Of a stretch of 37,304 nt of DNA, positions 6,926-15,370 are shown piece after piece. The translations under genes were made by a program, and so were the position numbers. The DNA comes from an uncultured Allobosea sp. GTDB lineage: Bacteria; Pseudomonadota; Alphaproteobacteria; Rhizobiales; Beijerinckiaceae. Position 1 is the stretch's first letter, and every line of letters begins with the position of its first letter. The stretch is taken from positions 1-37,304 of the forward strand of contig NZ_CAMFKW010000049.1 in assembly GCF_945957345.1 (NCBI RefSeq), in the 5' to 3' direction. Under the pieces are notes generated by a model. It searched no databases, had not been told where the DNA came from, and saw only the letters and a list, made by a program, of their open reading frames with translations.

Positions 6926-8779
6926 ATGGATTTTCTACGATTGCCCCAGGCGGTGAGCCGCCGCGGGGTCAACCTCTTGCTGGCTTTGGCCCCGTTCGCC
7001 GTCCTGGCGCGCGGCGGTCGTGCTCTGGCTGATTCGGCCCCGCTGCGGCATGCCATCGCCATGCACGGGCAGCCCGCGCTGCCGGCAGGTTTCCAGCACC
7101 TACCCTATGCCGACCCCAAGGCTCCCAAGGGCGGGCGCATTGTGCTCGGCATCCAGGGCACCTTCGACAGCCTCAATCCGCTCGTGGTGCTTGGCGTCGC
7201 GCCCGATGCCGTGCCGAAATACGTCCAGCAAAGCCTGCTCTATCGGTCGGCGGACGAGCCCTTCACGGCCTATGGCCTGTTGGCCTCCGGCGTTTCGCTC
7301 GACGATGACCGCAAGCACCTGGCCTTCGAGATCGACGAGCGGGCGCGCTTCTCGGATGGCAGGCCGGTCACGGCCGAGGACGTGATCTTCACCTTCGAGA
7401 TGCTGAAAGCGAAGGGCAAGCCGTTCCATCGCTCCAGTCTCGGCCGTGTCACCAAGGTCACGACGCCCTCGCCCCGGCGCGTCGAATTCGAGCTCGGTGA
7501 TGGCTCCAACCGCGAATTGCCGCTGGTGATCGGGGCAATGCCGATCTTCGCGAAGCATGCGACTAACGCCGAAACCTTCGGCGAAACCAGCTTCAAGCCG
7601 GCGCTGGGCTCCGGCCCCTATAGCGTCGAGGAGGTGCGGCCGGGCGAGGCGCTCGTGCTGCGGCGGCGCAAGGATTTCTGGGCCGAGGATCATCCGCTCA
7701 CGCGCGGGCTCTATAATGCCGACGAGATCCGCTACGATTTCTACCGGGATTCGAACGCGCTGTTCGAGGCGTTCAAGGCCGGGCTCTACGATGTCCGGAT
7801 AGAGGGCGACCCGACGCGCTGGATGACCGGCTATGACGTGCCGGCCGTGCATGATGGACGCATCCGGCAGGAAACGCTGCATTTCGACACGCCCAAGGGC
7901 ATGACCGGCCTCGTCTTCAACACGCGCCGGCCGATCTTCGGGGATATCCGGGTGCGCGAGGCGCTGGGCCTGCTGTTCGATTTCGAATGGGTCAACCGCA
8001 ACCTGTTCCACGGCGTCTATCGCCGGGCCGGCAGCTTCTTCTCCGATTCGGAGCTCTCGGCGCTCGGCATTCCCGCCGATGGCCGCGAGAAGGTCCTGCT
8101 CGCCGCCTTTCCAGGCGCGGTGCGCGAAGACATCCTCGCCGGAAGCTGGAGGCCGTCCGAGACCGACGGCTCTGGCCGAGACCGCGAGCAGGCGCGCAAG
8201 GCACTCGATCTGCTCAAGGCGGCCGGTTACGTCCTGCGTGACGGCGTTCTGCGCAACGGCAAGGACGAGCCCTTCGCCTTCGAGATCACCGTCACCAGCC
8301 GGCCGCAGGAGCGGCTCGCGCTCAACTATGCGCAGTCTCTCTCCCGGCTCGGCATCGCCGTCTCGGTACGCCTGATCGACGACGTGCAGTACTGGCGGCG
8401 CCTGTCGGCCTTCGATTTCGACATGATCCAGTGGACCTGGCCGGCCTCGGCCTCGCCTGGCAACGAGCAGATCGGGCGCTGGGGCTCGGCCAATGCCGCC
8501 CGCAACGGCGCGCTGAACTATGCCGGCGTGAAATCGCCGGCAGTCGATGCGGTATTGCAGGCCCTGCTGGGCGCCCGCGAGCGCGAGGATTTCGTCGCGG
8601 CGGTGCGGGCGCTCGACCGCTTGTTGATCTCCGGCTTCTACGTCGTGCCGCTGTATTACCTGCCCGATACCTGGATCGCGCTGGCGCGCGGCGTGATTCT
8701 GGCGGGGCGGCAGCCGGCCTATTTCCTCTCCAACGAAACGCTGGCGCGCCTCCCGGCGGCGTCGGCACCGGCGAACTAG
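6926..8779 (+). CDS. YejA-like family 5 extracellular solute-binding protein (peptide ABC transporter)
   Basis: A 617 aa periplasmic receptor of the SBP_bac_5 (oligopeptide/YejA) family. It has an N-terminal signal sequence (about 1-36, VNLLLALAPFAVLA then RALADS) and the family opening HAIAMHGQPALPAGF. It continues with YADPKAPKGGRIVLGIQGTF, DGRPVTAEDVIFTFEMLK, ALGSGPYSVEEVRPGEAL and LVFNTRRPIFGDIRVREAL. Such proteins capture peptides or related solutes for an inner-membrane ABC transporter. No permease or ATPase gene is adjacent, unlike yejABEF, so it may be an orphan receptor or use components encoded elsewhere. It is divergent from the IalB gene across a 242-base gap and is followed after 10 bases by the adenylation-like gene, suggesting co-transcription. 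Confidence 0.9.
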   Translation: MDFLRLPQAVSRRGVNLLLALAPFAVLARGGRALADSAPLRHAIAMHGQPALPAGFQHLPYADPKAPKGGRIVLGIQGTFDSLNPLVVLGVAPDAVPKYVQQSLLYRSADEPFTAYGLLASGVSLDDDRKHLAFEIDERARFSDGRPVTAEDVIFTFEMLKAKGKPFHRSSLGRVTKVTTPSPRRVEFELGDGSNRELPLVIGAMPIFAKHATNAETFGETSFKPALGSGPYSVEEVRPGEALVLRRRKDFWAEDHPLTRGLYNADEIRYDFYRDSNALFEAFKAGLYDVRIEGDPTRWMTGYDVPAVHDGRIRQETLHFDTPKGMTGLVFNTRRPIFGDIRVREALGLLFDFEWVNRNLFHGVYRRAGSFFSDSELSALGIPADGREKVLLAAFPGAVREDILAGSWRPSETDGSGRDREQARKALDLLKAAGYVLRDGVLRNGKDEPFAFEITVTSRPQERLALNYAQSLSRLGIAVSVRLIDDVQYWRRLSAFDFDMIQWTWPASASPGNEQIGRWGSANAARNGALNYAGVKSPAVDAVLQALLGAREREDFVAAVRALDRLLISGFYVVPLYYLPDTWIALARGVILAGRQPAYFLSNETLARLPAASAPAN

Positions 8780-8789
8780 GGTGTCGTCG

Positions 8790-9824
8790 ATGCGGGCAGA
8801 ACAGGACGAAACCTCAGCCTTGCTCGACGGTCTCGATCTCGACACATTGCTCGCGGCCCTGACCCGTAGCCGCGGCTATGATGCGGCCTTGCGCGACCCG
8901 CCGGGCCGCCGCGGCTGGAGCGACGTGACGCCCGGCTCGATCAACTTCCTCGATCTCGACGAGCGCATCGACCGGCTGGCGCGACTGCTCGCCATCAACA
9001 AGGGAACGCCGGGCGCGAGCGTCGCGATCCTCGCGCCACTCGGCCCGGAGGCGATCGTCTCGATCCTGGCGAGCCAGCGCGCGGGCTTGTCGCCCCTGAT
9101 GCTGCCGCTGCACGGCAACGAGCTCGAACTGCTCAGACTGATCGAGGTGTCGGGCGCGGTCATGGCGCTCGGCGTCAGCCGCGTCGGATCGCTGCGACCG
9201 CTGCTCATGCTGCGCAATCTCGCGATGCGGGCCTTCGGCACCCGCTTCGTCGGTGGCTTCGGGCCGGATGTTCCCGACGGCGTGGCGCCGCTCGACATGC
9301 TGATGGCGAACCCGACGCTGCATCCCCTGCCGCAGCTCACCGAGCGGCCGGTGCTGCAGGTTTGCGATGGCGTGGCGCTAAGAGGACCGTTCAAGCTGCC
9401 GGAGCGGGACCTGCTCGCGAAGGCGCTCGACATCTCGCGGGCGCTGAAGCCGACCGTCTCGTCGCGCATCGTGACGACGCTGGTGGGCGGCGACCTCGCC
9501 GCCCTCGCCAGCGGGCCGGGCATGGCGATGCTGAGCGGCATCGAATTGCTCACGCTCGGCCTGTTCAATCTCGGCGACCTGCAGGCCTGCGTCGAAGGCG
9601 GACGCCATGTCCATCTGGTCCTGCCTGGGACCATGGAAGCGGCGCTGGCGCATTCGCGGCTCGCCGAGCATCCGGCTCTGGCCAGCCTGGTCTTCGTGCA
9701 CCGGGCGACGGAAGCCCGCAGCCTCCCCGCCATCGACCGGCCGGACATCGCGATCGTCGATATCGAGGCGCATTCGGCCGTGGATATCACCGTGGTCAAG
9801 CGGCAGGGGTCTCCGGTCGCCTGA
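8790..9824 (+). CDS. Truncated adenylate-forming (AMP-binding) enzyme relative, probably catalytically inactive
   Basis: A 344 aa protein with no confident named function. Residues about 45-135 follow the N-terminal pattern of acyl-CoA synthetases: NFLDLDERIDRLARLLA, GASVAILAPLGPEAIVSILA, SQRAGLSPLMLPLHGNELEL, then LIEVSGAVMALGV. A later stretch (KLPERDLLAKALDIS, SRIVTTLVGGDLAALASGPG, LLTLGLFNLGDLQACVEGG) sits where the phosphate-binding region and the following helices normally lie. The TSGTTGxPKG signature is missing (VCDGVALRGPF stands there), and no YGxTE motif, conserved Asp or C-terminal domain follows. I infer an inactive or repurposed relative of the N-terminal lobe. The start may be GTG 8781 or ATG 8790. 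It follows yejA closely and is probably in its operon. Confidence 0.68.
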   Translation: MRAEQDETSALLDGLDLDTLLAALTRSRGYDAALRDPPGRRGWSDVTPGSINFLDLDERIDRLARLLAINKGTPGASVAILAPLGPEAIVSILASQRAGLSPLMLPLHGNELELLRLIEVSGAVMALGVSRVGSLRPLLMLRNLAMRAFGTRFVGGFGPDVPDGVAPLDMLMANPTLHPLPQLTERPVLQVCDGVALRGPFKLPERDLLAKALDISRALKPTVSSRIVTTLVGGDLAALASGPGMAMLSGIELLTLGLFNLGDLQACVEGGRHVHLVLPGTMEAALAHSRLAEHPALASLVFVHRATEARSLPAIDRPDIAIVDIEAHSAVDITVVKRQGSPVA

Positions 9825-9893
9825 TCGCGCCAGCGGGGAACTCTCGCGTTTGTCTCGCGTTGTTTCCGGGGTGTCTTCGTTGGAGTGACGGCC

Positions 9894-10205
9894 ATGCTCA
9901 CCGCGGGTCTCGTTCTTCTGTCCCTCTCCGGCAATCCCGCCGCCGCAAGCATCATCTCCATCGCGGATTCGCCGCCACGCTTCGATATTGCTGCATCATG
10001 CCGCGACGTCGGCAAGTCGGGCGTCAATGTCGGTCGCCCCGCCAGCGCCTGCCAGGGCGACGAGGAGCGGGCGCGCGCGCAGTTGACCGCGCGCTGGGGC
10101 GAGTTCACGCCCAGTGCCCGAACGACTTGCGTCGAGAGCGCCAGCTTCGGGGGCCCGCCGAGCTATGTCGAGGTGCTGACCTGCCTCGAGATGAAGAAGC
10201 CGTAG
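9894..10205 (+). CDS. Small secreted protein of unknown function with conserved-looking cysteines
   Basis: A 103 aa protein beginning with a clear signal peptide (MLTAGLVLLSLSGNPAAAS, about residues 1-22) at the ATG at 9894; a GTG at 9885 is in frame but adds nothing family-like. The mature part has four cysteines (ASCRDVG, ASACQGD, RTTCVES, VLTCLEM), suggesting two disulfides in the periplasm, and a C-terminal GGPPSYVEVLTCLEM. I recall similar small proteins in Hyphomicrobiales annotated only as hypothetical. It lies 69 bases after the adenylation-like gene. The function is unknown. Confidence 0.72.
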   Translation: MLTAGLVLLSLSGNPAAASIISIADSPPRFDIAASCRDVGKSGVNVGRPASACQGDEERARAQLTARWGEFTPSARTTCVESASFGGPPSYVEVLTCLEMKKP

Positions 10206-10257
10206 CGGGACTCAGCCAACGAATAGCGCAGAATACTCTGATTTCACCAAAACCTTC

Positions 10258-10345
10258 CGTCATCCCGGGCTTGCCTCGGGATCCATCGAAGGGCGCAACT
10301 GCTCTATGATGGATCCCGGATCGGCGCAGCTTGTCCGGGCTGACG
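10258..10345. repeat. REP-like palindromic repeat, type B
   Basis: An inner perfect ten-base inverted repeat (GGGATCCATC at 10278-10287, GATGGATCCC at 10308-10317) lies within an outer, less perfect pair (GTCATCCCGGGC near 10259-10270 and GTCCGGGCTGAC near 10333-10344). This CGTCATCCCGG...TGACG architecture is typical of dispersed intergenic palindromes in alphaproteobacteria. It sits in the 222-base gap between the two small secreted protein genes. Confidence 0.75.
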
Positions 10346-10427
10346 ACTTGTTTTGCGCAAGCCGTCAGGATTGTCTTCGCCTCGCCGCTCCGCGAAGCTC
10401 GCGACTCAATCCCCGGAGATCGCACCC

Positions 10428-10709
10428 ATGCGCCGCCTTGCCCTTCCGCTCCTCACGGCCGCCCTGCTTGCCGGCGGCATGGCGGTGCCCGCACTCGCCA
10501 GCCCCCAGGCCTGCGCCGAGCTGTGGACCCAGCGCAACGAGATCTACAAGGCGCAGGGCTATTGCTTCCGGACGAAGCGCGCGATCGCGGCCTTCGGCAA
10601 TGCCGGCTGCCAGTACGACAATGTCGAAGACCTGCCGCTCTCGGCGAATGACCACCGCATGATTGCCGACATCATCCGGCAGGAGCGCGCCCTGCGCTGC
10701 CCACGCTAA
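10428..10709 (+). CDS. Small secreted YARHG-domain protein
   Basis: A 93 aa protein with a signal peptide (MRRLALPLLTAALLAGGMAV, ending ALAS near residue 24), then a short domain reading CAELWTQRNEIYKAQGYCF, followed by KRAIAAFGNAGCQYDN. This matches the pattern of the YARHG domain, found in extracellular bacterial proteins of unknown function. Four cysteines remain after the signal peptide, the last in the terminal LRCPR. The start at 10428 is set by the signal sequence. It follows a palindromic repeat and precedes the ATPase gene by 112 bases. Confidence 0.78.
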   Translation: MRRLALPLLTAALLAGGMAVPALASPQACAELWTQRNEIYKAQGYCFRTKRAIAAFGNAGCQYDNVEDLPLSANDHRMIADIIRQERALRCPR

Positions 10710-10821
10710 GGCCGATTGCCTGTGGAAGGCAGGGCTGCCCTGCGCCCAGCGAGGGGAAGGCCGTGCTAGAAGCGCCGGCCGCAATTCCGCGCCCGATCCA
10801 ACCCGACGATTCATCGCCCGC

Positions 10822-12333
10822 ATGACCACCGCAATCGAGATGGGGACGACGAGGACCGGCGAGCCCGGTCTGATCGATCTCGCCGAATTGCTGGCGACGC
10901 GCCTGTTGGTGCAGGGCAATTCGGGCTCGGGCAAGTCGCATCTGCTGCGCCGCCTGCTGGAGCAGAGTGCTCCGCTCGTGCAGCAGGCCATCATCGACCC
11001 CGAGGGCGATTTCGTCTCGCTCGCCGAGCAGTTCGGCCATGTGGTGGTCGATGCCGAATGCGGCGAGGCCGAGTTGCAACGCGTCGCGCTGCGCGTGCGC
11101 CAGCACCGCGTTTCGGTGGTGCTGAACCTCGAAAACCTCGAAGCCGACGAGCAATTGCGCGCCACCGCCGCCTTCCTCGGTGGGCTCTTCGATGTCGATC
11201 GCTCGCTCTGGTTCCCGATGCTGATCGTGGTCGACGAGGCGCAGCTCTTCGCACCCGTCATGGCCGGTGAGGCCTCCGACGAGGCGCGCCGGCTTTCCTT
11301 GGGCGCCATGACCAACCTGATGTGCCGCGGCCGCAAGCGCGGCCTTGCCGGCGTCATCGCGACGCAGCGCGTCGCCAAGCTCGCCAAGAACGTCGCGGCA
11401 GAGGCCTCGAACTTCCTGATGGGCCGCACCTTCCTCGATATCGACATGCAGCGCGCCGCCGACCTGCTCGGCATGGATCGGCGCCAGGCGGAGATGTTCC
11501 GCGACCTCGAGCGCGGCCAGTTCGTCGCGCTCGGCCCCGCGCTGTCGAAGCGCCCGCTGCCGATCCGGATCGGCACGGTCTCATCGGTCGATCGCGGCAG
11601 TGCTCCGGGATTGATGCCGCTTCCCGAGCAGGCCCCCGAGGATGCCGGCAAGCTGATTTTCACGCCCGGCGAGGACGAGCCACTGCCGCTGGCGCGGCCT
11701 GCACGCCCGGCGCCACGCCCGCGACCTGATCCAACCGAGGTCCTGCGCCGGATCGAGACCTATCGCCCTGCCCCGCTGCCGGAACCCGAGCCCGAGATCG
11801 AGCTTGAACCGGAAGAGCGCGAGGCGATCATGGTCGAGATCCTTCGCGAACTGATGAGCGACCCCGAAGCGCGCTCGCGCCAGGTTGCGGTGCTCTATCA
11901 GGATTTCACCGTGCGCTGCCGGATGCGCCGGCTCGGCCGCACGCATCTCAGTCTTGAGGAGTTCCGCAAGAGGCTCGCAGTCGCTCGCGCCGGTGTCAGC
12001 GACAGCGTCGCGACGAGCGAAGGCTGGCAGACAGCGGTCCAGGCCTCTGGAACGCTGCCGGAGGACCTGCAAGGGCTCTTCCTCTATATCGCCCGGACCG
12101 CGATCGAGGGCCGGCCCTGCCCCAGCGATGCCGAGCTCGCCGAGGTCTATGGCAGCGCCTCGCCGAGCCGGGCGCGGCGCGTGCTCAGCTATATCGAGGA
12201 GCGTGGGCTGATCGTCTGCCATGTCGATTTCCGTGGCCAGCGCACGCTCGCGCTACCGGCGCTCGGCGTCGAGACCGCACCGGGGCTCGCCCAGCCGCGC
12301 ACGGCAGGCATGCCGCGCAGCGCGCGGGGGTGA
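10822..12333 (+). CDS. HerA/DUF87-type ATPase with C-terminal winged-helix-like segment
   Basis: A 503 aa protein of the HerA-FtsK branch of P-loop ATPases. Walker A is GNSGSGKS (32-39), followed by the HerA-style IIDPEGDF (57-64). Walker B is MLIVVDEAQ (133-141), and RGRKRGLAGVIATQR (169-183) corresponds to the sensor/arginine-finger region. From about 260 to 330 there is a Pro/Glu-rich linker. After it comes a helical part, and residues 435-480 (SDAELAEVYGSASPSRARRV then LSYIEERGLIVCHVDFRG) look like a winged helix. HerA ATPases translocate DNA or pump substrates with partners such as NurA; no nuclease gene is nearby. The role is unknown; replication/repair or defence functions are only possibilities. 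Start ATG 10822 is chosen because upstream codons overlap a non-coding-looking leader. Confidence 0.8.
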   Translation: MTTAIEMGTTRTGEPGLIDLAELLATRLLVQGNSGSGKSHLLRRLLEQSAPLVQQAIIDPEGDFVSLAEQFGHVVVDAECGEAELQRVALRVRQHRVSVVLNLENLEADEQLRATAAFLGGLFDVDRSLWFPMLIVVDEAQLFAPVMAGEASDEARRLSLGAMTNLMCRGRKRGLAGVIATQRVAKLAKNVAAEASNFLMGRTFLDIDMQRAADLLGMDRRQAEMFRDLERGQFVALGPALSKRPLPIRIGTVSSVDRGSAPGLMPLPEQAPEDAGKLIFTPGEDEPLPLARPARPAPRPRPDPTEVLRRIETYRPAPLPEPEPEIELEPEEREAIMVEILRELMSDPEARSRQVAVLYQDFTVRCRMRRLGRTHLSLEEFRKRLAVARAGVSDSVATSEGWQTAVQASGTLPEDLQGLFLYIARTAIEGRPCPSDAELAEVYGSASPSRARRVLSYIEERGLIVCHVDFRGQRTLALPALGVETAPGLAQPRTAGMPRSARG

Positions 12334-12374
12334 TCGGCCGCTCGTCACGCGCTGCCGCCACTCGCCCGCGAAAC

Positions 12375-12403
12375 TTGACCACCCCGCCCCCGAACGTGCA
12401 TGA
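12375..12403 (+). promoter_or_regulatory. Weak candidate promoter of the trpGDC cluster
   Basis: TTGACC and GCATGA are spaced 17 bases apart, 27 bases upstream of the trpG start. The -35 is good and the -10 poor. I saw no leader peptide rich in tryptophan and no attenuator here. Confidence 0.25.
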
Positions 12404-12430
12404 CCTCAAGCCGCATTCACGGGTTCGGCC

Positions 12431-13048
12431 ATGCGCGTTCTGTTGATCGACAACTACGACAGCTTCACCTGGAACCTGGTCCATCTCATCGGTGGGCTGG
12501 GCGCCGAGGTCGATGTCTGGCGTAACGACGCGCTCACCGTCGACGAGGCGCTGGCCGGCGACCACGATGCGGTCGTGCTCTCGCCCGGCCCCTGCACGCC
12601 CAACGAGGCCGGAATCTGCCTGAACCTGATCCGCGAAGGCGCGGGCAAGAAGCCGATCTTCGGCGTTTGCCTCGGGCTGCAGGCAATGGGACAGGCCTTC
12701 GGCGGCCATGTCGTGCGCGCGCCGCTGCCGATGCACGGCAAGGTCTCGCCGATCCGCCACAAGGCGCGCGGCCTGTTCCGCGGCATCAACGGCCCGCTGC
12801 AGGCGACGCGCTATCACTCGCTGGTAGTCGAGCGCGCCTCGTGCCCCGATGTCTTCGAGATCGAGGCGGAGAGCGACGACGGCCTGATCATGGCGCTCTC
12901 GCACCGGGAGCTGCCGGTCCACGGCGTCCAGTTCCATCCGGAGAGCATCGCCTCCGAGCATGGCGCGACGATCCTGCGGAATTTCCTCGACCTCGCGGAG
13001 CGATGGCAGAGCGAACGCGAAGCCTCCGCCCTGACCCTTTCAGCCTGA
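12431..13048 (+). CDS. trpG: Anthranilate synthase glutamine amidotransferase subunit TrpG
   Basis: Class I glutamine amidotransferase, 205 aa, that supplies ammonia to TrpE for making anthranilate from chorismate. The triad is visible: Cys80 in FGVCLGLQAMGQ, and His169 and Glu171 in VQFHPESIAS. The family opening LLIDNYDSFTWNLVH and the oxyanion segment LSPGPCTPNEAG are present. It may also serve para-aminobenzoate synthesis as PabA, since the two are hard to tell apart by sequence; the position directly before trpD favours TrpG. trpE is not in the window, so the large subunit is encoded elsewhere. It is the first gene of the trpG-trpD-trpC-moaC-moeA run. Confidence 0.95.
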   Translation: MRVLLIDNYDSFTWNLVHLIGGLGAEVDVWRNDALTVDEALAGDHDAVVLSPGPCTPNEAGICLNLIREGAGKKPIFGVCLGLQAMGQAFGGHVVRAPLPMHGKVSPIRHKARGLFRGINGPLQATRYHSLVVERASCPDVFEIEAESDDGLIMALSHRELPVHGVQFHPESIASEHGATILRNFLDLAERWQSEREASALTLSA

Positions 13049-13063
13049 TTCCGCAGAGTTCCC

Positions 13064-14077
13064 ATGGACGATTTCAAACCCTTCATCGCCAAGGTCGCGA
13101 CCGGCGCGACGCTCTCCCGCGAGGAAGCGCGCGACGCCTTCGACACCATCCTTTCGGGCGAAGTGACCAACGCACAATCCGCCGCCTTCCTGATGGCGCT
13201 GCGCGTGCGCGGCGAGACGATCGACGAGATCGCCGGCGCGGTCGGCGCCATGCGCGGCAAGATGCTGCCCGTGAAGGCGCCGCCGGAAGCCATCGACATC
13301 GTCGGCACCGGCGGCGATTCCTCCGGCTCCTACAATGTCTCGACGCTGGCCTCGATCATCACCGCGGCCTGCGGCGTGCCGGTCGCCAAGCACGGCAACC
13401 GCGCGGCGTCCTCGCGCTCCGGCGCGGCCGACGTGCTGACCGCGCTCGGCGTCAAGGTCGGGCTCGATCCGGCCGCGACCGAGCATTGCATCCGGGAGGC
13501 CGGCGTCGGCTTCATGTTCGCGCCGACGCACCATGCCTCGATGCGGCATGTCGCGCCGGTGCGCACCGAGCTCGGTACGCGCACGATCTTCAACCTGCTC
13601 GGCCCGCTCTCCAACCCGGCCGGCGCCAAGCGCCAGCTCATCGGCGCCTTCTCCGAGACCTGGCTGGAGCCGATGGTCAAGGTGCTGGCCTCGCTCGGCT
13701 CGACCCGTGTCTGGGCCGTGCATGGCTCGGACGGGCTCGACGAGATCACCACGACCGGTCCGACCCGCGTCGTCTCGCTGGAGAACGGCAAGATCGAGAG
13801 TTTCTCGATCAGTCCCGCCGATGTCGGCCTCGAACCGGCCAAGCCCGAAGTGCTGCGCGGCGGCACGCCGGAGGAGAATGCGGCGGCGCTCAACGCGGTG
13901 CTCGCCGGGGAGAGGACCGGCTTCCGCGATATCGCGGCCTTCAATGCGGCGGCTGCGCTGCTGGTCGCCGGCAAGGCCAAGGATTTGAAGGACGGCTTCG
14001 CCCAGGCGACGGCCGCGCTCGATTCCGGCAAGGCCAAGGCGGTGCTTGCGGCGCTCATCAAAGCCTCGAACGCGTGA
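13064..14077 (+). CDS. trpD: Anthranilate phosphoribosyltransferase TrpD
   Basis: Second step of tryptophan synthesis: transfers phosphoribose from PRPP to anthranilate. At 337 aa it is typical in length. It shows the PRPP-binding GTGGD (81-85) followed by SYNVST, the [15 protein letters not shown] loop (109-122), [37 protein letters not shown] and [11 protein letters not shown]. It starts 15 bases after trpG and stops seven bases before trpC, so the three are certainly one operon in layout. Confidence 0.98.
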   Translation: MDDFKPFIAKVATGATLSREEARDAFDTILSGEVTNAQSAAFLMALRVRGETIDEIAGAVGAMRGKMLPVKAPPEAIDIVGTGGDSSGSYNVSTLASIITAACGVPVAKHGNRAASSRSGAADVLTALGVKVGLDPAATEHCIREAGVGFMFAPTHHASMRHVAPVRTELGTRTIFNLLGPLSNPAGAKRQLIGAFSETWLEPMVKVLASLGSTRVWAVHGSDGLDEITTTGPTRVVSLENGKIESFSISPADVGLEPAKPEVLRGGTPEENAAALNAVLAGERTGFRDIAAFNAAAALLVAGKAKDLKDGFAQATAALDSGKAKAVLAALIKASNA

Positions 14078-14084
14078 GGCCGGC

Positions 14085-14891
14085 ATGACCGATATCCTCG
14101 CGAAGATCGAAGCCTATAAGCGCCAGGAGATCGCGGCGGCCAAGGCCGCGGTGCCGCGGGCCGAGATCGAACGCCGTGCCCACGCAGCCTCGAAGCCGCG
14201 CGGCTTTGCCGATGCATTGGCCGGCAAGCTCGCGCAGGGCACGCCGGCATTGATCGCCGAGATCAAGAAGGCGAGCCCGTCCAAGGGCTTGATCCGAGCC
14301 GATTTCGACCCGCCTTCGCTCGCCCGCGCCTATGCGGCAGGCGGCGCGGCCTGCCTCTCGGTCCTGACCGATGCACCCTCCTTCCAGGGCCGGCCGGACT
14401 TTCTGACCGAAGCGCGCGAGGCTTCCGGCCTACCGGCTTTGCGCAAGGATTTCCTCTACGAGCCCTATCAGGTCTACGAGGCCCGGGCCTGGGGCGCCGA
14501 CTGCATCCTGATCATCATGGCCGGTGTCGACGACGCCACCGCCAGAGCGCTGAACGGGACCGCGCGCGAGCTCGGCATGGACGTGCTCGTCGAGGTCCAT
14601 GACGATGCCGAGCTCGACCGGGCGCTGAAGCTCGAAAGTCGCCTGCTCGGCATCAACAACCGTGACCTGCGCAGCTTCAACGTCGATCTCGCCGTGACCG
14701 AGCGCCTGGCGCCGCGCGTGCCGGCCGACCGGATCGTCATCAGCGAAAGCGGCATCTTCACCCACGCCGACGTCACCCGGCTGAACCGCAGCGGCGTCAA
14801 CAGCTTCCTCGTCGGCGAAAGCCTGATGCGGCAGGCCGACGTCACCGCCGCTACGCGGGCGCTGCTCACCGGCAAGGCCGTTGCGGCGTGA
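14085..14891 (+). CDS. trpC: Indole-3-glycerol phosphate synthase TrpC
   Basis: Monofunctional 268 aa TIM-barrel enzyme that converts carboxyphenylamino-deoxyribulose phosphate to indole glycerol phosphate. Key segments are [15 protein letters not shown] (57-70), the lysine of [12 protein letters not shown] (Lys121), [27 protein letters not shown] (189-201) and [13 protein letters not shown] (Glu221-Gly223). It is not fused to TrpF, unlike in enterobacteria. The stop TGA overlaps the moaC GTG start (GTGA), so translational coupling is likely. Confidence 0.98.
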   Translation: MTDILAKIEAYKRQEIAAAKAAVPRAEIERRAHAASKPRGFADALAGKLAQGTPALIAEIKKASPSKGLIRADFDPPSLARAYAAGGAACLSVLTDAPSFQGRPDFLTEAREASGLPALRKDFLYEPYQVYEARAWGADCILIIMAGVDDATARALNGTARELGMDVLVEVHDDAELDRALKLESRLLGINNRDLRSFNVDLAVTERLAPRVPADRIVISESGIFTHADVTRLNRSGVNSFLVGESLMRQADVTAATRALLTGKAVAA

Positions 14892-15370
14892 GCCGGCTCA
14901 GCCATCTCGACGCGCAAGGCCAGGCGCATATGGTCGATGTCGGCGGGAAGGCCGAAACGACCCGCATGGCGGTCGCCGAGGGCCAGGTCGTCATGGCGCC
15001 GGAGACGATCGCCATCGTCCGCGACGGCAACGCCAAGAAGGGCGACGTGCTCGGCACAGCGCGCCTCGCCGGCATCATGGCGGCGAAGCGCACGCATGAA
15101 CTGATCCCGCTCTGCCACCCGCTACTGCTCAGCAAGATCGCCGTCGACCTCGAAATCGACGAGGCCCTGCCGGGCGTGCGGGTGCGCGCCGAGGTCAAGA
15201 TGAAGGGCCAGACAGGCGTCGAGATGGAGGCGCTGACCGCCGTCTCCGTCGCCTGCCTGACGGTCTACGACATGGTCAAGGCCGTCGACCGGGCGATGCG
15301 GATCGAGAATATCCGCCTGCTACACAAGTCCGGCGGCCAATCCGGCGACTACGAGGCGAAGGCTGGCTGA
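14888..15370 (+). CDS. moaC: Cyclic pyranopterin monophosphate synthase MoaC
   Basis: Molybdenum cofactor synthesis: acts after MoaA to form cyclic pyranopterin monophosphate. The 160 aa protein has [37 protein letters not shown] (CHP at 76-78), [20 protein letters not shown] and [11 protein letters not shown] with the terminal catalytic-lysine region [12 protein letters not shown]. It begins with GTG inside the trpC stop and ends in a TGATG overlap with moeA, so trpC, moaC and moeA appear coupled. Confidence 0.97.
   Translation: MSRLSHLDAQGQAHMVDVGGKAETTRMAVAEGQVVMAPETIAIVRDGNAKKGDVLGTARLAGIMAAKRTHELIPLCHPLLLSKIAVDLEIDEALPGVRVRAEVKMKGQTGVEMEALTAVSVACLTVYDMVKAVDRAMRIENIRLLHKSGGQSGDYEAKAG

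Noticed and set aside
7100..8845. Minus-strand open frame of 581 codons opposite yejA
   Set aside because: Antisense of a receptor with clear family motifs; Arg/Glu-rich shadow of high-GC codons.
8781..12333. A new defence system built from the adenylation-like protein, the small secreted proteins and the HerA-like ATPase
   Set aside because: Gaps and a repeat separate the genes, two products are exported, no nuclease or other defence domain is present, and base composition matches the core neighbours.
12334..12430. Tryptophan attenuator or leader peptide upstream of trpG
   Set aside because: No short frame with tandem Trp codons and no alternative stem pair were seen.
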